This document shows, piece after piece, positions 10,881 through 21,661 of a stretch of DNA of 64,000 bases (the stretch's first letter is position 1; each line of letters starts with the position of its first letter). The notes under the pieces were generated by a model. That model searched no databases. It was not told the DNA's origin and was given only the letters and a program-made list of their open reading frames with translations. The position numbers were made by a program, and so were the translations under genes. Source of the stretch: Terebella lapidaria. Taxonomy: Eukaryota > Annelida > Polychaeta > Terebellida > Terebellidae. Where the stretch lies: NCBI GenBank assembly GCA_949152475.1, contig OX424562.1, positions 41,650,157 through 41,714,156 on the forward strand. Reading direction: 5' to 3'.

Positions 10881-11159
10881 TGTAAATGTAAGTATCAATC
10901 TATTACCACCAATACAATCAGATTTTGATGATGCCAATAAGAAACGTAAAATACTACATTTTGCAATAGAAACAAACAAAGCCCGACCAAATAGTTTATC
11001 CAAAGACACACTGGCGTTTTCAGGGGCAGACAATGTGTTAAATGTAGTTGTTTCTACTGTACACCAGATGGAATTAGTATACAACTGCCCAACAACCTAT
11101 GAAAATAATTTAGAAATCCGAATCTAACCCCATGGAATAGATACATGACAAGTACAAAA

Positions 11160-11400
11160 GTACCCAATCACAAGCCCGAAGGCTACTGAGTTGATGGTAT
11201 CCTCGGGAACAGATTTAACGTCCGCCAGCAGTGACACCGACTCAGTGGTACAAATGTAAGTATCAATCTATTACCACCAATACAATCAAATTTTGATGAT
11301 GCCAATAAGAAAGATAAAATACAACATTTTGCAATAGAAACAAAGCCCGACCAAATAGTTTATCCAAAGACACACTGGCGTCATCAGGGGCAGATGTAAA
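11160..11400. repeat. Leader segment S, copy 2
   Basis: Near-exact repeat of 9066-9310, followed like it by decayed and then well-kept satellite units. The pair shows that the S-plus-satellite block of about 1 kb was duplicated as a whole. Confidence 0.7.
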
Positions 11401-11424
11401 GATGATAATAAGCGACATATTAGC

Positions 11425-12480
11425 CATTTTGTTCTCTGACCTTGAAAAATGAGATCAAAGGTCAAATTCTAGATCACCAAAATATTCAGCATACATCATT
11501 TCCTATATGTTCACTATGGATCCCTAAGCTGTAAATTTGATAATAAGCGAGATATAAGCCATTTTGTATTCTGACCTTGAAAATAAAATGACTAACCTTG
11601 AAATTTAGGTCAAAGGTCAAATTCAAGGTCACTAGAATATTCAGCATATATCATTTCCTATATGTTCACAATTGATTTCTAAGCTGCAAAGTCGCTAATG
11701 AGCAAGATATTGGCCATTTTGTCCTGTGACCTTGAAAATGAGGTCAAAGGTCAAATTCAAGGTCACGAGAATATTCAGCATATATCATTTCCTATATGTT
11801 CACAATTGATTCCTAAGCCGTAACGTCGATATTAAGCGAGATATTAGCAATTTTGTGCTATGACCTTGAAAATAAGGTCAAAGGTCAAATTTGAGGTCAT
11901 CAGAATATTCAGCGTATATTCTTTCCTGTATGTCCATATTTGATTCCTAAGCTGTAAAGTCGATAATAAGCAAGATATTAGCCATTTTGTCCCGTGACCT
12001 TGAAAATGAGGTCAAAGGTCAAATTCAAGGTCACGTGAATATTCAGCATATATCATTTCCTACATGTCCACAATTGATCACTAAGCTGTAAAATCGATAA
12101 TAAGTGAGATATTAGCCATTTTGTCCCGTGACCTTGAAAATGAGGTCGAAGGTCAAATTCAAGGTCATGACAATAATCTGCATATATCATTTCCTATATG
12201 TTCATAATTGATTCCTAAGCTGTAAAGTCGATAAGAAGTGAGATATTAGCCATTTTGTCCTGTGACCTTGAAAATGAGGTCAAAGGTCAAATTCAAGGTC
12301 ATCAGAATATTCGGTATATATCATTTCTTATATGTCCACAATTGATTTCTAAGCTGTAAAGTCGATAATAAGCGAGATATTAGCCATTTTGTTCTTTGAC
12401 CTTGAAACTGAGGTCAGAGGTCAAACTCAAGGTCACGAGAATATTCAGCATATATCATTTCCTATATGTCCACAATTGAT
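11425..12480. repeat. 133-bp satellite with AGGTCA half-sites, block 2
   Basis: Eight units at about 11438, 11573, 11727, 11860, 11994, 12128, 12261 and 12396, mostly 133-134 bp apart. By eye six of them have a perfect AGGTCA-N-AGGTCA direct repeat, and most also have flanking TGACCTTGA and TCAAGGTCA. It ends in the long T module at 12540. Confidence 0.85.
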
Positions 12481-12539
12481 TTCTAGTCTCTAATCTCAAT
12501 ATTAAGTGAGATATAAGGCATAATGTGTCCCATTATAAA

Positions 12540-12966
12540 GCATAGGAAAATTTAACATGGGAAAGTCCCATTTGGGCCAAGTTTGGCCAAAAATGGCCCA
12601 CTTCGAGCGATTCAAGCGCAACGAAACTTATACACATCACAGGAGTACATATGAGGAGTGTTGTGTATCAAAAAGAAAAAAAGTTACTGAACAGTTTTTG
12701 AGAAAATGGCCGCCAAAGTCCAAAATCAGGCATTTTTCGTCGAAAACGGCCGCCATTTTGAAAAAAATGCGAAAATCGAAAAACAAAAAAAAAACTTTTC
12801 TTGAAATATTTTTAGGTATATTTGTGCAAAATTTCAGAAAGATTCGATCATATACTTTAAAGATAAAAATGTGAACGGACGACGGACGGACGGACGGACG
12901 GACGGACGACGGACGACGGACGCAACGCCATGCCAATAGGTTATCGGACCATAGGTCCGGTAACCT
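12540..12966. repeat. T module copy 3 with (GGAC)n tail and terminal hairpin
   Basis: Longest T module, continuing into A-rich sequence, a GGAC/GACGGACG microsatellite (12874-12922), then CGCCATGCCAATAGG and a 12-bp-stem hairpin. The microsatellite explains the Arg/Pro/Ser-rich minus-strand ORFs here, which are artefacts. Confidence 0.75.
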
Positions 12967-13049
12967 AAAAACGTCCTCGAGTAGATCGACACAGGGAGAG
13001 TCTGACCATCATCCATCGCATCTTCCTTACAAAGATTCTCATCTTTTCA

Positions 13050-13205
13050 TATCGTGTGTTATGTATGGGATAGTGACCCAGGTTGAGTGATTCGCCCAGT
13101 TAGTAACCTCCCACAGACGCGAAGCGCGAGGGGGGGGGGGGGGGGGGATTACTAACTGTGCGAATCACGAAACCGTGGTCAGTATCCTATATAGTGCATG
13201 ATTTC
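13050..13205. repeat. Long imperfect palindrome with G18 run
   Basis: GTGATTCGCCCAGTTAGTAA (13087-13106) pairs with 13149-13168 at 19 of 20 positions. Weaker pairing extends outward to about 13050 and 13205, including GGGATAGTGACC against GGTCAGTATCC. The loop contains GAAGCGC and 18 consecutive G (13130-13147). It is probably a fold-back element, and the G run may be miscounted in assembly. Confidence 0.65.
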
Positions 13206-13787
13206 ACCCCCTAGAATTTCCCCATAACGCTACAGTTCGACCAGGCATGCATGCAAATGGTCACACTTGAATGGACACAATAACTGAAAATACTTGAATG
13301 AAAATTACAGTGAATACATAACTCCTTGTATATGATGCCGATTGATGTATTGCAAAAACCCTGTTTTCAAAATGCGGTCAAGTGGAACCAAGATCAACAG
13401 TAACATGCAACTGACGGCTTCGGCTCAACTCAGATATTTTCATGGCGACATTCAACTCCAGATAGCATTCTGTTGTTATGGTTATTATGTACATAGTCCA
13501 ACCGAACATGTTTCTAGTGGGTGTGTTTACCTGTTTCCCTAGTAATTTGTTTGTGTGTATTGCTCACATGAAGCATTATAAAAGCGAACGCGGCAAGAGG
13601 CGCGCTCATTTTACCACGGAAAACACTGCAATAACGTTCAATGGTGCGAAAATGCAGAACATTGATATTAACACAGGGGATTTCAATTCGTATTCAAACA
13701 TGTTGTTATCGGCGGAATGCAATAATTGCGAAACGTTATTTCTTCAAATGATGAGAAGGATGGTGTGATATCAGCAAGATTTAGTGG
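13206..13787. other. Intergenic, no gene seen
   Basis: Contains a 96-codon ORF (13478-13768) without recognisable motifs. It is the flank of the 3' end of LINE copy 2. I see no regulatory element or repeat in it. Confidence 0.4.
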
Positions 13788-15107
13788 GTGAGCTTTTTTT
13801 TACCCATTTTTATTTATTTTATTTTATTTTTTTTATATAAAATCATTTATTTTCACACATGTGGATGGTACACGCCGGGTATTCCCAAGCACGAGGCACT
13901 CTCCACATCTTTTTCACTGGGGACAGGGTGATAATACATACATATACATACATGTTATAATTCAATGAGTACTAGAGAAATTACATGAATCTTTTTGTTT
14001 GCACAATATACTGGTGTACAGATATCATGATATCATTATTGGTAGTAACGGTACTTGTAGGATGGCCGTGCATTATGATCGAAAAAAGTTGTTTCCTGGC
14101 TAGCTCTGGATTTGATAAATATGTTTCTATTTTTTCAATCATAGCATCCCTGACCATCAGATAAGCAGGGCAATCAAGGAAATAATGGATTGGATCTTCA
14201 GTACGATATTCGCATTTGGTACAAATGGCATTTTCGACAAAATTATAACTGAATCGTTGGGAGTTAAGGGCACTCAGGCCCATACGTATTCGGCTGAGAT
14301 TTACTTCGCCGTGTCCGTAGCCATGTGACCGTACCTTGGTTCGTTTTGCAGGAAAAATCGATTGCTTAGTTTTCTTTTTAAAATGAAGTAGAGTAGGAAG
14401 GTTTCGAATATTGGGGGCCGTTATATTCCATAACCGAATTGATGATGGGAAAAATGACATTAACGATCTCGCAAAAGGAGCGCGCAAATGGTCGTTGTTC
14501 CTCAAGACGTATCTATGATTCCGAGGAACCTCGTCAATGATTATATACAAATATTGTGGTACTTGCCTGTTAACGATTTTATAAAACAGAGATAGTTTGT
14601 AGTATTTTCTCCTCTCGCAGAGGAGCGGCCATCCAACCTCATCCATCAGAGCGCGTTGACTCGTGTGTCTGTATGCTCCAGTACATAATATAGCGGCATT
14701 TCTTTGAGATTTTTCCAAAAGGTTAGACAAAAAGTTCGTGCAGTTGTCGTACAGAAGACGCCCATATTCAAGAACTGGTCTGATAAAAGATATATACATT
14801 TTTTCTTTGCAGTCACGAGGCAGTGTCCGTGAACATTGCATCAATAAATTCATCATCGGTGCCGCCTTGTGGATACGAGAACGAATATGAGCCTCCCACG
14901 ACATATTGTGGGTAAGTATTACACCAAGGTGGTTATGCTCCTGTACACGGTTTATACTCTTTCCATAAAATATTGTAGGTCTATATCTAATCTCATTGCG
15001 TTTCCCTGAGATAACGATATATCCAGACTTAGGCGTACTAAATTTCACTGCCCATTGCTTAGCCCAAAATTCGATTTTGAGTAAGTCATCGTTCAATTCA
15101 TATATAG
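13788..15107 (-). mobile_element. LINE copy 2, 3' half
   Basis: 3' end of the LINE whose 5' half is at 26399-30244; LTR element 1 separates them. The 3' UTR ends in an A/T-rich tail (AAATAAAATAAATAAAAATGGG on the minus strand, about 13796-13840). Removing LTR element 1 plus one copy of a 4-bp target duplication joins the two halves in frame. Confidence 0.85.
13981..15107 (-). pseudogene. LINE ORF2 copy 2, C-terminal part
   Basis: About 375 open codons downstream of the RT active site: the rest of the palm (LLKIEFWAKQWAVKFST), the thumb (HLGVILTHNMSWEAHI), and a long C-terminal domain ending in a Cys/His cluster (CTKCEYRTEDPIHYFLDC, a C-x2-C ... H-x4-C arrangement) that may bind nucleic acid. 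The first codons (15132-15108) belong to the inserted LTR. It ends at the TAA after KRFM. The frame itself is intact over this stretch. Confidence 0.85.
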
Positions 15108-16257
15108 TGTAACGGTTTTGGGGCGTACCCAAAAGTTTCCCCTAGGTAATTCTGTTAGTGTTTTGTGATATTATGGTTAAATAACCGTTTATTAAAATGT
15201 ATATGTGTTTAAAGGTTCATACGGTTCCGTATTGTAATGTTTAAAAGGTTATCCGTCTCGGAACTTGGTATATTTATGATGTTGGTAAAGCCGGAGACGG
15301 AGCCGGAACCGGAGACGGAACCGGAGACGGAGCCGGAACAATGGAGTACAAAAACGTAATGACGTTATTTCCGGAAGGTCACGTGATCAGCCTCGTTTTC
15401 GGTTTAAAAGGTGACGTGTCAGCCACTGATTGGTTCTAGAGTGTTTTTAGAAATCCGGAAAATATCAGTGTTCTGGCGGGCTATGACGTCACAATAGGTT
15501 GGTCACGTGACATGGGTCTCAGGTCTATAAAAGCCCCCGCTTCACAGCGGACGGCGGAGTTGGTGTCCTGACGTCGACCTGTGCAGACCCCTTCTCCCAT
15601 AGTAGAGTACTCCCTTGTTCCGGATAGAGTCATCCAGATGATAGCAGTTAAGTCTTCCGACTGTGCACTTGGAAAATGAACATGAAAACTTCAACCGAGT
15701 TGTTTTTCCGTGTTCGTTAGGGAACTGGAATTTATAATAAAGTTAGTTCGCCGGAAAAGAAAGTAATACGGAGTAAAGGGAGATAAGACCACAGTCGGTT
15801 AAGACCAAGTTGTAATGACGTCTTAGGGTGATCTAAGAACCCAGATCACCGAGGAAGGAGACGGAGACGGAGGTGGAATTCAACGGAGCAACTACGGAGG
15901 CGGTATCGGACGGAGCAGTTGCAGAGACGGGAACGACGAAGCAGTTGCAGAGGCGGTACCGGACGACGGAGTTGCAGAGGCAGTACCTGACGGAGCGGTT
16001 GCGGTAACCGGAAGTGGGAACACTTCCGAGATACTCCATTTCAGGTGCAGTCGCAGGTTGCGGTGAGGCGGAGCCAACCGGAGCAGATTGCAGTGCGGCG
16101 GAACCTGGCAGAGCGGTTGCAGTATTCGGAAACGGCAACGTTCCCGGATTCTTTATTCCAGGCGCAGTCGCAGTTTGCAGACGGTTTGTAAGACGGAAAA
16201 CGACGGAGCTGTTGCAGTAAAGCGGTATCCCGACGGAGCAGTTGCAGTACCCGGAGA
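15108..16257 (+). repeat. 5' LTR of element 1 (3' part deleted)
   Basis: Matches 25028 onwards to about 16255, then jumps directly into gag sequence. About 190 bp of LTR end, the primer binding site and the N-terminal half of gag are missing compared with element 2. From about 15890 the LTR consists of degenerate CGGAGCAGTTGCAG-type repeats. Confidence 0.85.
15429..15533 (+). promoter_or_regulatory. LTR promoter: inverted CCAAT, CRE, E-box, TATA
   Basis: ATTGG at 15429-15433, TGACGTCA at 15484-15491, CACGTG at 15504-15509 and TATAAAAG at 15526-15533. The same order and spacing occur in the 3' LTR and in element 2 (39998-40047 on the minus strand). A start about 25-30 bp downstream of the TATA box would give the genomic RNA. 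Confidence 0.8.
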
Positions 16258-16902
16258 CCGGGGGAGAAAACATTTGTTTTCCAGGCAGAATTGCAGACAC
16301 GGAAATTGCAGCCGGAGGAGGAGCTGTCCGAGCTGGCCAGAGACATACGGAGCAAGACGCGGCTAGCTTACCCAAAAGCAGATCCGGCAACAACAGAAGT
16401 GCTCATGAAGATGCATTTCTGCAACAGTCTGACTAACCGAGATATGCGGTTATCGGTATTGAAAAGCCACCCGGAAACGCTGTCGCAGGCCCTGGCTTTC
16501 GCTACCGAGTATGAGAGTATTATGAAGACGGACAACAGCAGACCAGCGGAGCGACACCGGACGAGGCAGCTGAACACAGAGCCGGAGTGGAGCCAGCAGG
16601 TGAACGAATTGCGGAAGCAAGCCGAGCAGACTCAGCAGCAGTTGGCGGATCTGATGACTCAGGTCAAGGAAGCGGTTAGCCGGCAGCAGCAGCAGCGCAG
16701 TTCCCGAGCGGATTTAGAATGCTTCAACTGTGGCCGGAAAGGGCATTTTGCCCGAGACTGTAGGCAGCCGAAGCAGCAGCAGCAGCGGCGTCAACCACAA
16801 CAGCAGCAGTCGCCGCGACAACAGCAGCAGCAGCAGCCGCAGCAGCAGCAGCAGCAACAACTGCAGCAGCCACGACAGCAGCAGCAGCAGCCGGAAAACT
16901 AG
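16258..16902 (+). pseudogene. gag of element 1 (N-terminally deleted)
   Basis: Nucleocapsid-containing C-terminal part of Gag. It holds a capsid-like region (QPEEELSELARDI ... LTNRDMRLSVLKSHP), a coiled Gln-rich linker, a CCHC zinc knuckle (CFNCGRKGHFARDC, about 16719-16760) and a long polyGln tail coded by CAG repeats, then TAG at 16900. Element 2 has the full-length version of about 424 residues. Here a deletion fused the 5' LTR to codons near the middle of Gag, so there is no start codon in the proper place. Pol is read in the -1 frame relative to Gag and overlaps the polyGln tail, which suggests -1 frameshifting for Gag-Pol in this family. Confidence 0.85.
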
Positions 16903-19508
16903 AGCAGGTCGCGGAAAAGGGGAAATCCGGGACCCGGAAGAGAGGACACCCCCATAACCGACAGGTGGTTCACGGACCCGGTCCCAGGGGCGAGGTGGGC
17001 ATGTGTGTGACAGCCAGAGTATGCGGAGAGCCAGTAACGCTGATAATCGACACCGGCAGCACTGTCACAATGCTCAACCTACAAACCTGGGAACGGATCC
17101 GGAAACCCGGAATGAAGCTGAAGCGGTCGCCGATTCGTCTTTCAATGGTTGACGGAAGTAACATACGGACACATGGCCGGAAAGAACTCCCACTCAACAT
17201 CGCCGGAGTAGCTGAGACCGTGACGTTCGAGATTGCAGATTGTGAAGACGAAGGAATACTGGGAATGGATTTCATCCGTTCTCGGATATCCGGCATAAAT
17301 TTCGACCGAATGACCATGCAGATGGGCAGCCAGGAGGTGTTCCTCACCATGTTCGAGCAGACCAGGGAGCCGTTTCCGATCAACGCTGTAGCAGATTACC
17401 AAATTCCGCCGGAAACGGAACAGCTGATAATGGGACAAGCAGAGAGCGTCCGGGAAGCAGAAGGAGTACTAGAAATGCCGCAGGAGCCTACTGAGAAAAG
17501 ACCTTGGCTGATCGGGAGAACTTTATCCCGGATAAAGCAAGGAACAGTCCCGGTTCGAGTGATCAATGTGATGGCGGAGCCGGTAATCATCAAGAAAGGA
17601 GCGCAGCTGGCGACGATGACCACCTTAGCAGCCGGTTGCAGTGTTGTGCCGTTGGCGGAGCGGAGCAGGAAGGTGCAGATTTCCACGGAGTCGGAGGCCG
17701 GGCGGAATTGGAGCGGGTACGAGAAGCTGCGGCAGTTAGCAGAGCAGACCCAGGATGCAGTGCCGAGTCATTTCCGCGAGAGAGTAACCGACCTCCTATT
17801 TCGGAATAAGCCGACCTTCAGTAATGATGCCGGAGAACTGGGGCAGACCAACGAGGTACAACATCAGATAAACACGGGCAGTCACCGGCCGATTAAGCAG
17901 CCAACCAGACGAATTCCGCCAGACAAGAGAGAGCTGGTGAGCAGTCTGATTCAGGAGATGAAAGACAAGAACGTCATTGAAGAAAGTAGCAGTCCGTGGG
18001 CTTCCCCGATTGTTCTCGTGAAGAAAAAGGATGGGACCACCCGGTTCTGTGTCGATTACCGGCGGTTAAATGCAGTCACGGAGAAAGATGCTTATCCGTT
18101 GCCGAGAATAGACGACACCATAGCAGCCTGTGCAGACGCCAAATGGTTCTCCACTCTCGACCTGACCAGTGGCTACTGGCAGGTCGGGATGGATGAAGAC
18201 GCCCGGAAATAGTCGGCCTTCTGTGTTCCTGGCGGCCTTTACCAGTTCAAAGTAATGAGTTTCGGCTTGTGCAATGCTCCGGGTACGTTCGAGCGGTTGA
18301 TGGAGAAGGTGCTAGGCGGTTTGTCCTGGAAGACCTGCCTCATATATCTGGACGACATCATAGTCTACAGCAAGACCCTGGAGGATCACATCCGTGATCT
18401 TCAGGAGGTGTTCAGCAAGCTGAGAGAGGCAGACCTAAAAGTCAAACCGTCAAAATGCAAGTTCTTCCAGCCGGAGGTGTCTTTCCTGGGTCACATAGTC
18501 GGCAGAGACGGTATCCGCACCGACCCGGCAAAAACGGAGGCAGTACGGAAGTGGCGGACACCCACCAACCTGACGGAGCTGCGCAGTTTTCTGGGACTTT
18601 GCTCCTATTACCGGAAGTTCGTGCCGAAGTTCTCCGAGATTGCAGCGCCGCTGAATCACTTGACGGAAAAAGGGGTGCAGTTCCGGTGGCAGACGGAGCA
18701 AGACCAGGCATTTGCAGAGCTGAAGAACCGCCTAGTATCGACACCGATACTCGGGTACCCAAGGGAGCAAGGCCGATATATCCTGGACACGGACGCCAGT
18801 GACACCGGGCTGGGAGCAGTACTGTCACAGAAGCAGGGCAACCAGGAGCGGGTGATAACCTACTTGAGCCGCAGCCTAACCAAAGAAGAACGGAGATACT
18901 GTGTCACCCGGAAGGAGCTCCTGGCGGTTGTGTTTGCGGTACAGAAGAATAAGCAGTACTTGCTGGGACGACACTTCCTTCTTCGCACAGATCATGGCAG
19001 TCTTACCTGGCTTATGAATTTCAAGGAGCCCCAGGGGCAGGTAGCCCGGTGGATTGAGCACCTGAGTGAGTTTCATTTCGACATCGAACATCGTCCGGGG
19101 CGAATCCATAATAACGCAGATGCCTTGTCCAGATCCCCATGCAGCCAATGCGGAAAAATCGACTGGAAACAAGCCAAGATAGACGCCTGGAACTATGGAG
19201 AAAGGATCCGGCAGACACGAAGTGAAGAAACTCTTCAGCCCAAGCCAAGGAAGGGGGGACGCCGGAAACGGTCACGGAGATCGGGCGGAGAAGCAGAACT
19301 GACGGAGGAAGCGTCCCGGAAGCCGGTTGCGGTTGCAGTGATGGAGAAAGCAGCGTCCCGGAGAAGGCAGTTCCAGGAAAAGCGGATGCGGTTGCAGAGC
19401 AGATTAGGCTGGCGGAAAATGCGGACCAGGATACTGTGCTGGGGCAGAAATATCGACCAGATGATTTGCGGAGAATGCAGCAAGCAGAACCTTGGTACCC
19501 ACTGGTGA
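16863..19508 (+). pseudogene. pol of element 1: protease, reverse transcriptase, RNase H
   Basis: The protease has the active site LIIDTGSTV (D at 17049) and a later ILGMDFI. RT blocks follow: [21 protein letters not shown], the palm LTSGYWQVGMDEDARK, and YLDD (18345-18356). RNase H has [35 protein letters not shown] and RTDHGSLTWL. The clade is Ty3/gypsy by domain order. A TAG at 18210-18212, just after the second palm motif, interrupts RT. A deletion inside a coding repeat near 19355 shifts the frame before integrase; the shifted frame stops at 19508. The element therefore cannot make an intact Pol. The frame is open upstream of the first Met (16965) and overlaps gag. Confidence 0.9.
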
Positions 19509-20842
19509 CGTCGCTGATCGACGGGAGCGGTACAGCTGGCAGTGCAGACTTTTCCAGCATGAGCAGCGAGGAGAAAGTGCTGTACGGAATGCGGAAGACC
19601 TTGCTGAAAGTCGACGGAGTAGTCTACCGGAAATGGAAAACGGCAGAAGGAACCAGCCGAATGCAGTTAATAACCCCGAAGGAGCTGAGACAGGAGATTT
19701 TCCGTCTGGCCCATCAGAGCCGGACGGGAGGACACCTCGGAAGCAGAAGGATGGCGGCTAGCATTCGGAGGCGGTATTTCTGGCCGGCTATGATGCGGGA
19801 CATAAAGCAGTGGGTGCTGAGCTGCGACGAATGTGCGTCAAGAAGTATGCAGAACTTGAAACGATCTCCGATGCAGAAATACCGGGTTGGAGCGCCCATG
19901 GAGAGGGTGGCAATGGACGTGATGGGTCCGTTACCTAAATCCACCCGGGGGAACCGGTACATCTTAGTAATCGGTGATTACTTCACCAAGTGGGTAGAGG
20001 CTTACCCGATGCTAAATCAGGAAGCGGTGACGGTTGCGGACATATTCGTCAACCAGTTTGCAGCGCGGTACGGTATCCCGATGGAGATCCACACCGACCA
20101 AGGCAGAAATTTCGAGTCCGACTTGCTGAGAAATGTTTGCAGAATCCTGGGGATTCACAAGACACGGACTACCGCTTTCCGACCTCACCGATTCAACCGG
20201 ACGCTGCAGCAGATCCTGAGCCTGTACGTAAGCGAGCGGCAGACCAACTGGGATCAGCTAGTTCCGTTGGCGATGGCAGCTTACCGGAGTACCCCGCAGG
20301 AGACAACCGGGCAGAGTCCCAACTTGCTGATGCTGGGCAGAGAAGTCAACACTCCGGTAGAGTTACTGATTGGCAGACCGCCGGGAGAATCAACAGCAGA
20401 AGTAACAGAGTATGGCAGTCAGCTCCGGGAGCGACTAGAAGCGGTATACAAGGCGGTTCGAGCGAAATCTGGCAGAGAGATGGAACGGCAGAAGAAGCTG
20501 TACGACCGGAGGAAGGTCGACAATCAGTTCCAGCCAGGAGACCGAGTGTGGATGGCGGTCAAAACACGGAAGAAGGGCAAGGCACCCAAGTTGCAGAGGA
20601 AGTGGAGCGGTCCAAAGCTAGTGCTGAGCAGATTTACCGACGTGACCTACGAGATTGCAGAGAGTGAAACTCGGCAGAAGGTGGTTCACTTCGATTTGCT
20701 GAAACCGTATAATGGTGTCAAGCATCCGAGATGGATGAGGCAGAGAATGGCGGATTCCTGGAGGCAGACGGAGCCGCCGAAGCAGAGTAGTGTTCCGGAG
20801 ACGGAACAGACGGTCTTTGAGTCGGATACGGACTCGGAGTAA
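19359..20842 (+). pseudogene. integrase of element 1 (catalytic Glu region deleted)
   Basis: From the Met at 19436: the HHCC zinc domain H93, H100, C130 and C133 (LAHQSRTGGH ... CDEC), core Asp 161 (VAMDVMGPLP) and Asp 221 (IHTDQGRNFES), and a C-terminal module with GDRVWM ... KWSGPKLVLSRF ending in a chromatin- or DNA-binding-like tail. At about 20186 an in-frame deletion (net 18 bp relative to element 2) removes the block holding the third catalytic acid (S-D-G-x-I-E before FNRTL). Integrase should therefore be inactive even if expressed. The ORF ends at 20842 after ESDTDSE. Confidence 0.88.
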
Positions 20843-21591
20843 AGCCGCAAAGGACGAAGAAATATGAGAAGACGGAGTGAGCTGTAGAGCAGGAGAAGGA
20901 GATAGCTGAGACCCTGGTAAAACGTTGAGTTCCGGCAGAGAGCGACCGCAAGAAGTCGGAACAGTGAGCAAGTGCTGGTTCCGGAAACAGGGCGGAGAAA
21001 GGAAGCAGAGCGGAAAGCGGTGCAGAGACCGGATAGAGACATCCTAGAGGTTCTGACTGGGTTGAGCGCATAGTCAACCAGTCCAGGGTAGCGGCCAGGG
21101 GTCCAGAAGAACCTGGGTTAGCGGTCTAGTATCTCCAGAGAAGCAGCTACACGTCTTCCGTATTCAGAGAATTAAGACGGAAAAGTTTTCCAGCTGTGGA
21201 CATCCAACCGGAGTTTCCACTTAGCAGAGACAGTAAACCGACTGCAGATTGACAGAAACGGAGAAACATCACCCCAGATAGGAAGGCGCCTCCTTCTGGA
21301 CAAGAATGTATGCAGTTTCCAGTGTCGACAAGCAGTAATACCAGTGAGCAGATATGCAGTTGACGAAACAGTACAGATGGCGGAAACGCCCAACTTGCAG
21401 TCTAGATGTTCGTCTGACAGGCAGATTCAACTGGCTGAGACTCTATTCAACCCTCCTGATGGCAGAGATACTTCAAAATTGCAGATACTTCGCTCGGAGA
21501 AGCAGTTGAAAGGGAGCCGGAAAAACCCGGAGAAGCCGGTTGAGCCGGAGACGGACACCTCTCGGTTAACGGTTGAGTTTTTGCATAATTA
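20843..21591 (+). other. Post-pol region with a possible small ORF (ORF X)
   Basis: After integrase there are about 330 bp with no candidate gene. A frame then stays open from about 21177 to 21643 without a stop; its first Met in this copy is at 21344 (99 codons). Element 2 has the same frame with a Met giving 112 codons (33903-33565). Two single-base indels between the copies, about 25 bp apart, cancel each other and keep the frame. The protein has no known motif, and its end overlaps promoter A, so it may simply be stop-poor GC-rich sequence. Confidence 0.35.
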
Positions 21592-21661
21592 TGACGTCAC
21601 TCCTGAGGCAGCCAATCAGCGTGGAGCTTTTCCAGTCACGTGAGCAGAAAGGGTATAAAAG
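21592..21661 (+). promoter_or_regulatory. Internal promoter A (CRE, CCAAT, E-box, TATA)
   Basis: TGACGTCA 21592-21599, CCAAT 21612-21616, CACGTG 21637-21642, TATAAAAG 21654-21661. The elements are the same as in the LTR promoter, and all four are conserved in element 2 (33547-33616, minus strand). It lies 236 bp upstream of the ATG of ORF A and well after the end of pol. Confidence 0.75.

Larger units (their letters stand above)
10602..12966. mobile_element. Possible non-autonomous element with 12-bp terminal inverted repeats
   Basis: AGGTTACCGGAC at 10602-10613 is the exact inverse of GTCCGGTAACCT at 12955-12966. The right end also forms a hairpin (GGTTATCGGACC ATA GGTCCGGTAACC) followed by TAA. 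The interior is satellite, S and T modules with no transposase. No clear target duplication is visible, so the left end could be a chance or internal match. A Helitron-like 3' end is an alternative reading of the hairpin. Confidence 0.4.

Noticed and set aside
9330..12480. CRISPR-like array
   Set aside because: Units are similar over their whole 133 bp with no unique spacers, and the context is eukaryotic.
12637..12936. 99-codon minus ORF with RPSVRPSVRPSS repeats
   Set aside because: Product of the GGAC/GACGGACG microsatellite; no other coding evidence.
15833..16393. 186-codon minus ORF in the 5' LTR and its twins in the other LTRs
   Set aside because: Antisense frame of the degenerate GTTGCAG repeats; not conserved at the ends and lies in non-coding LTR sequence.
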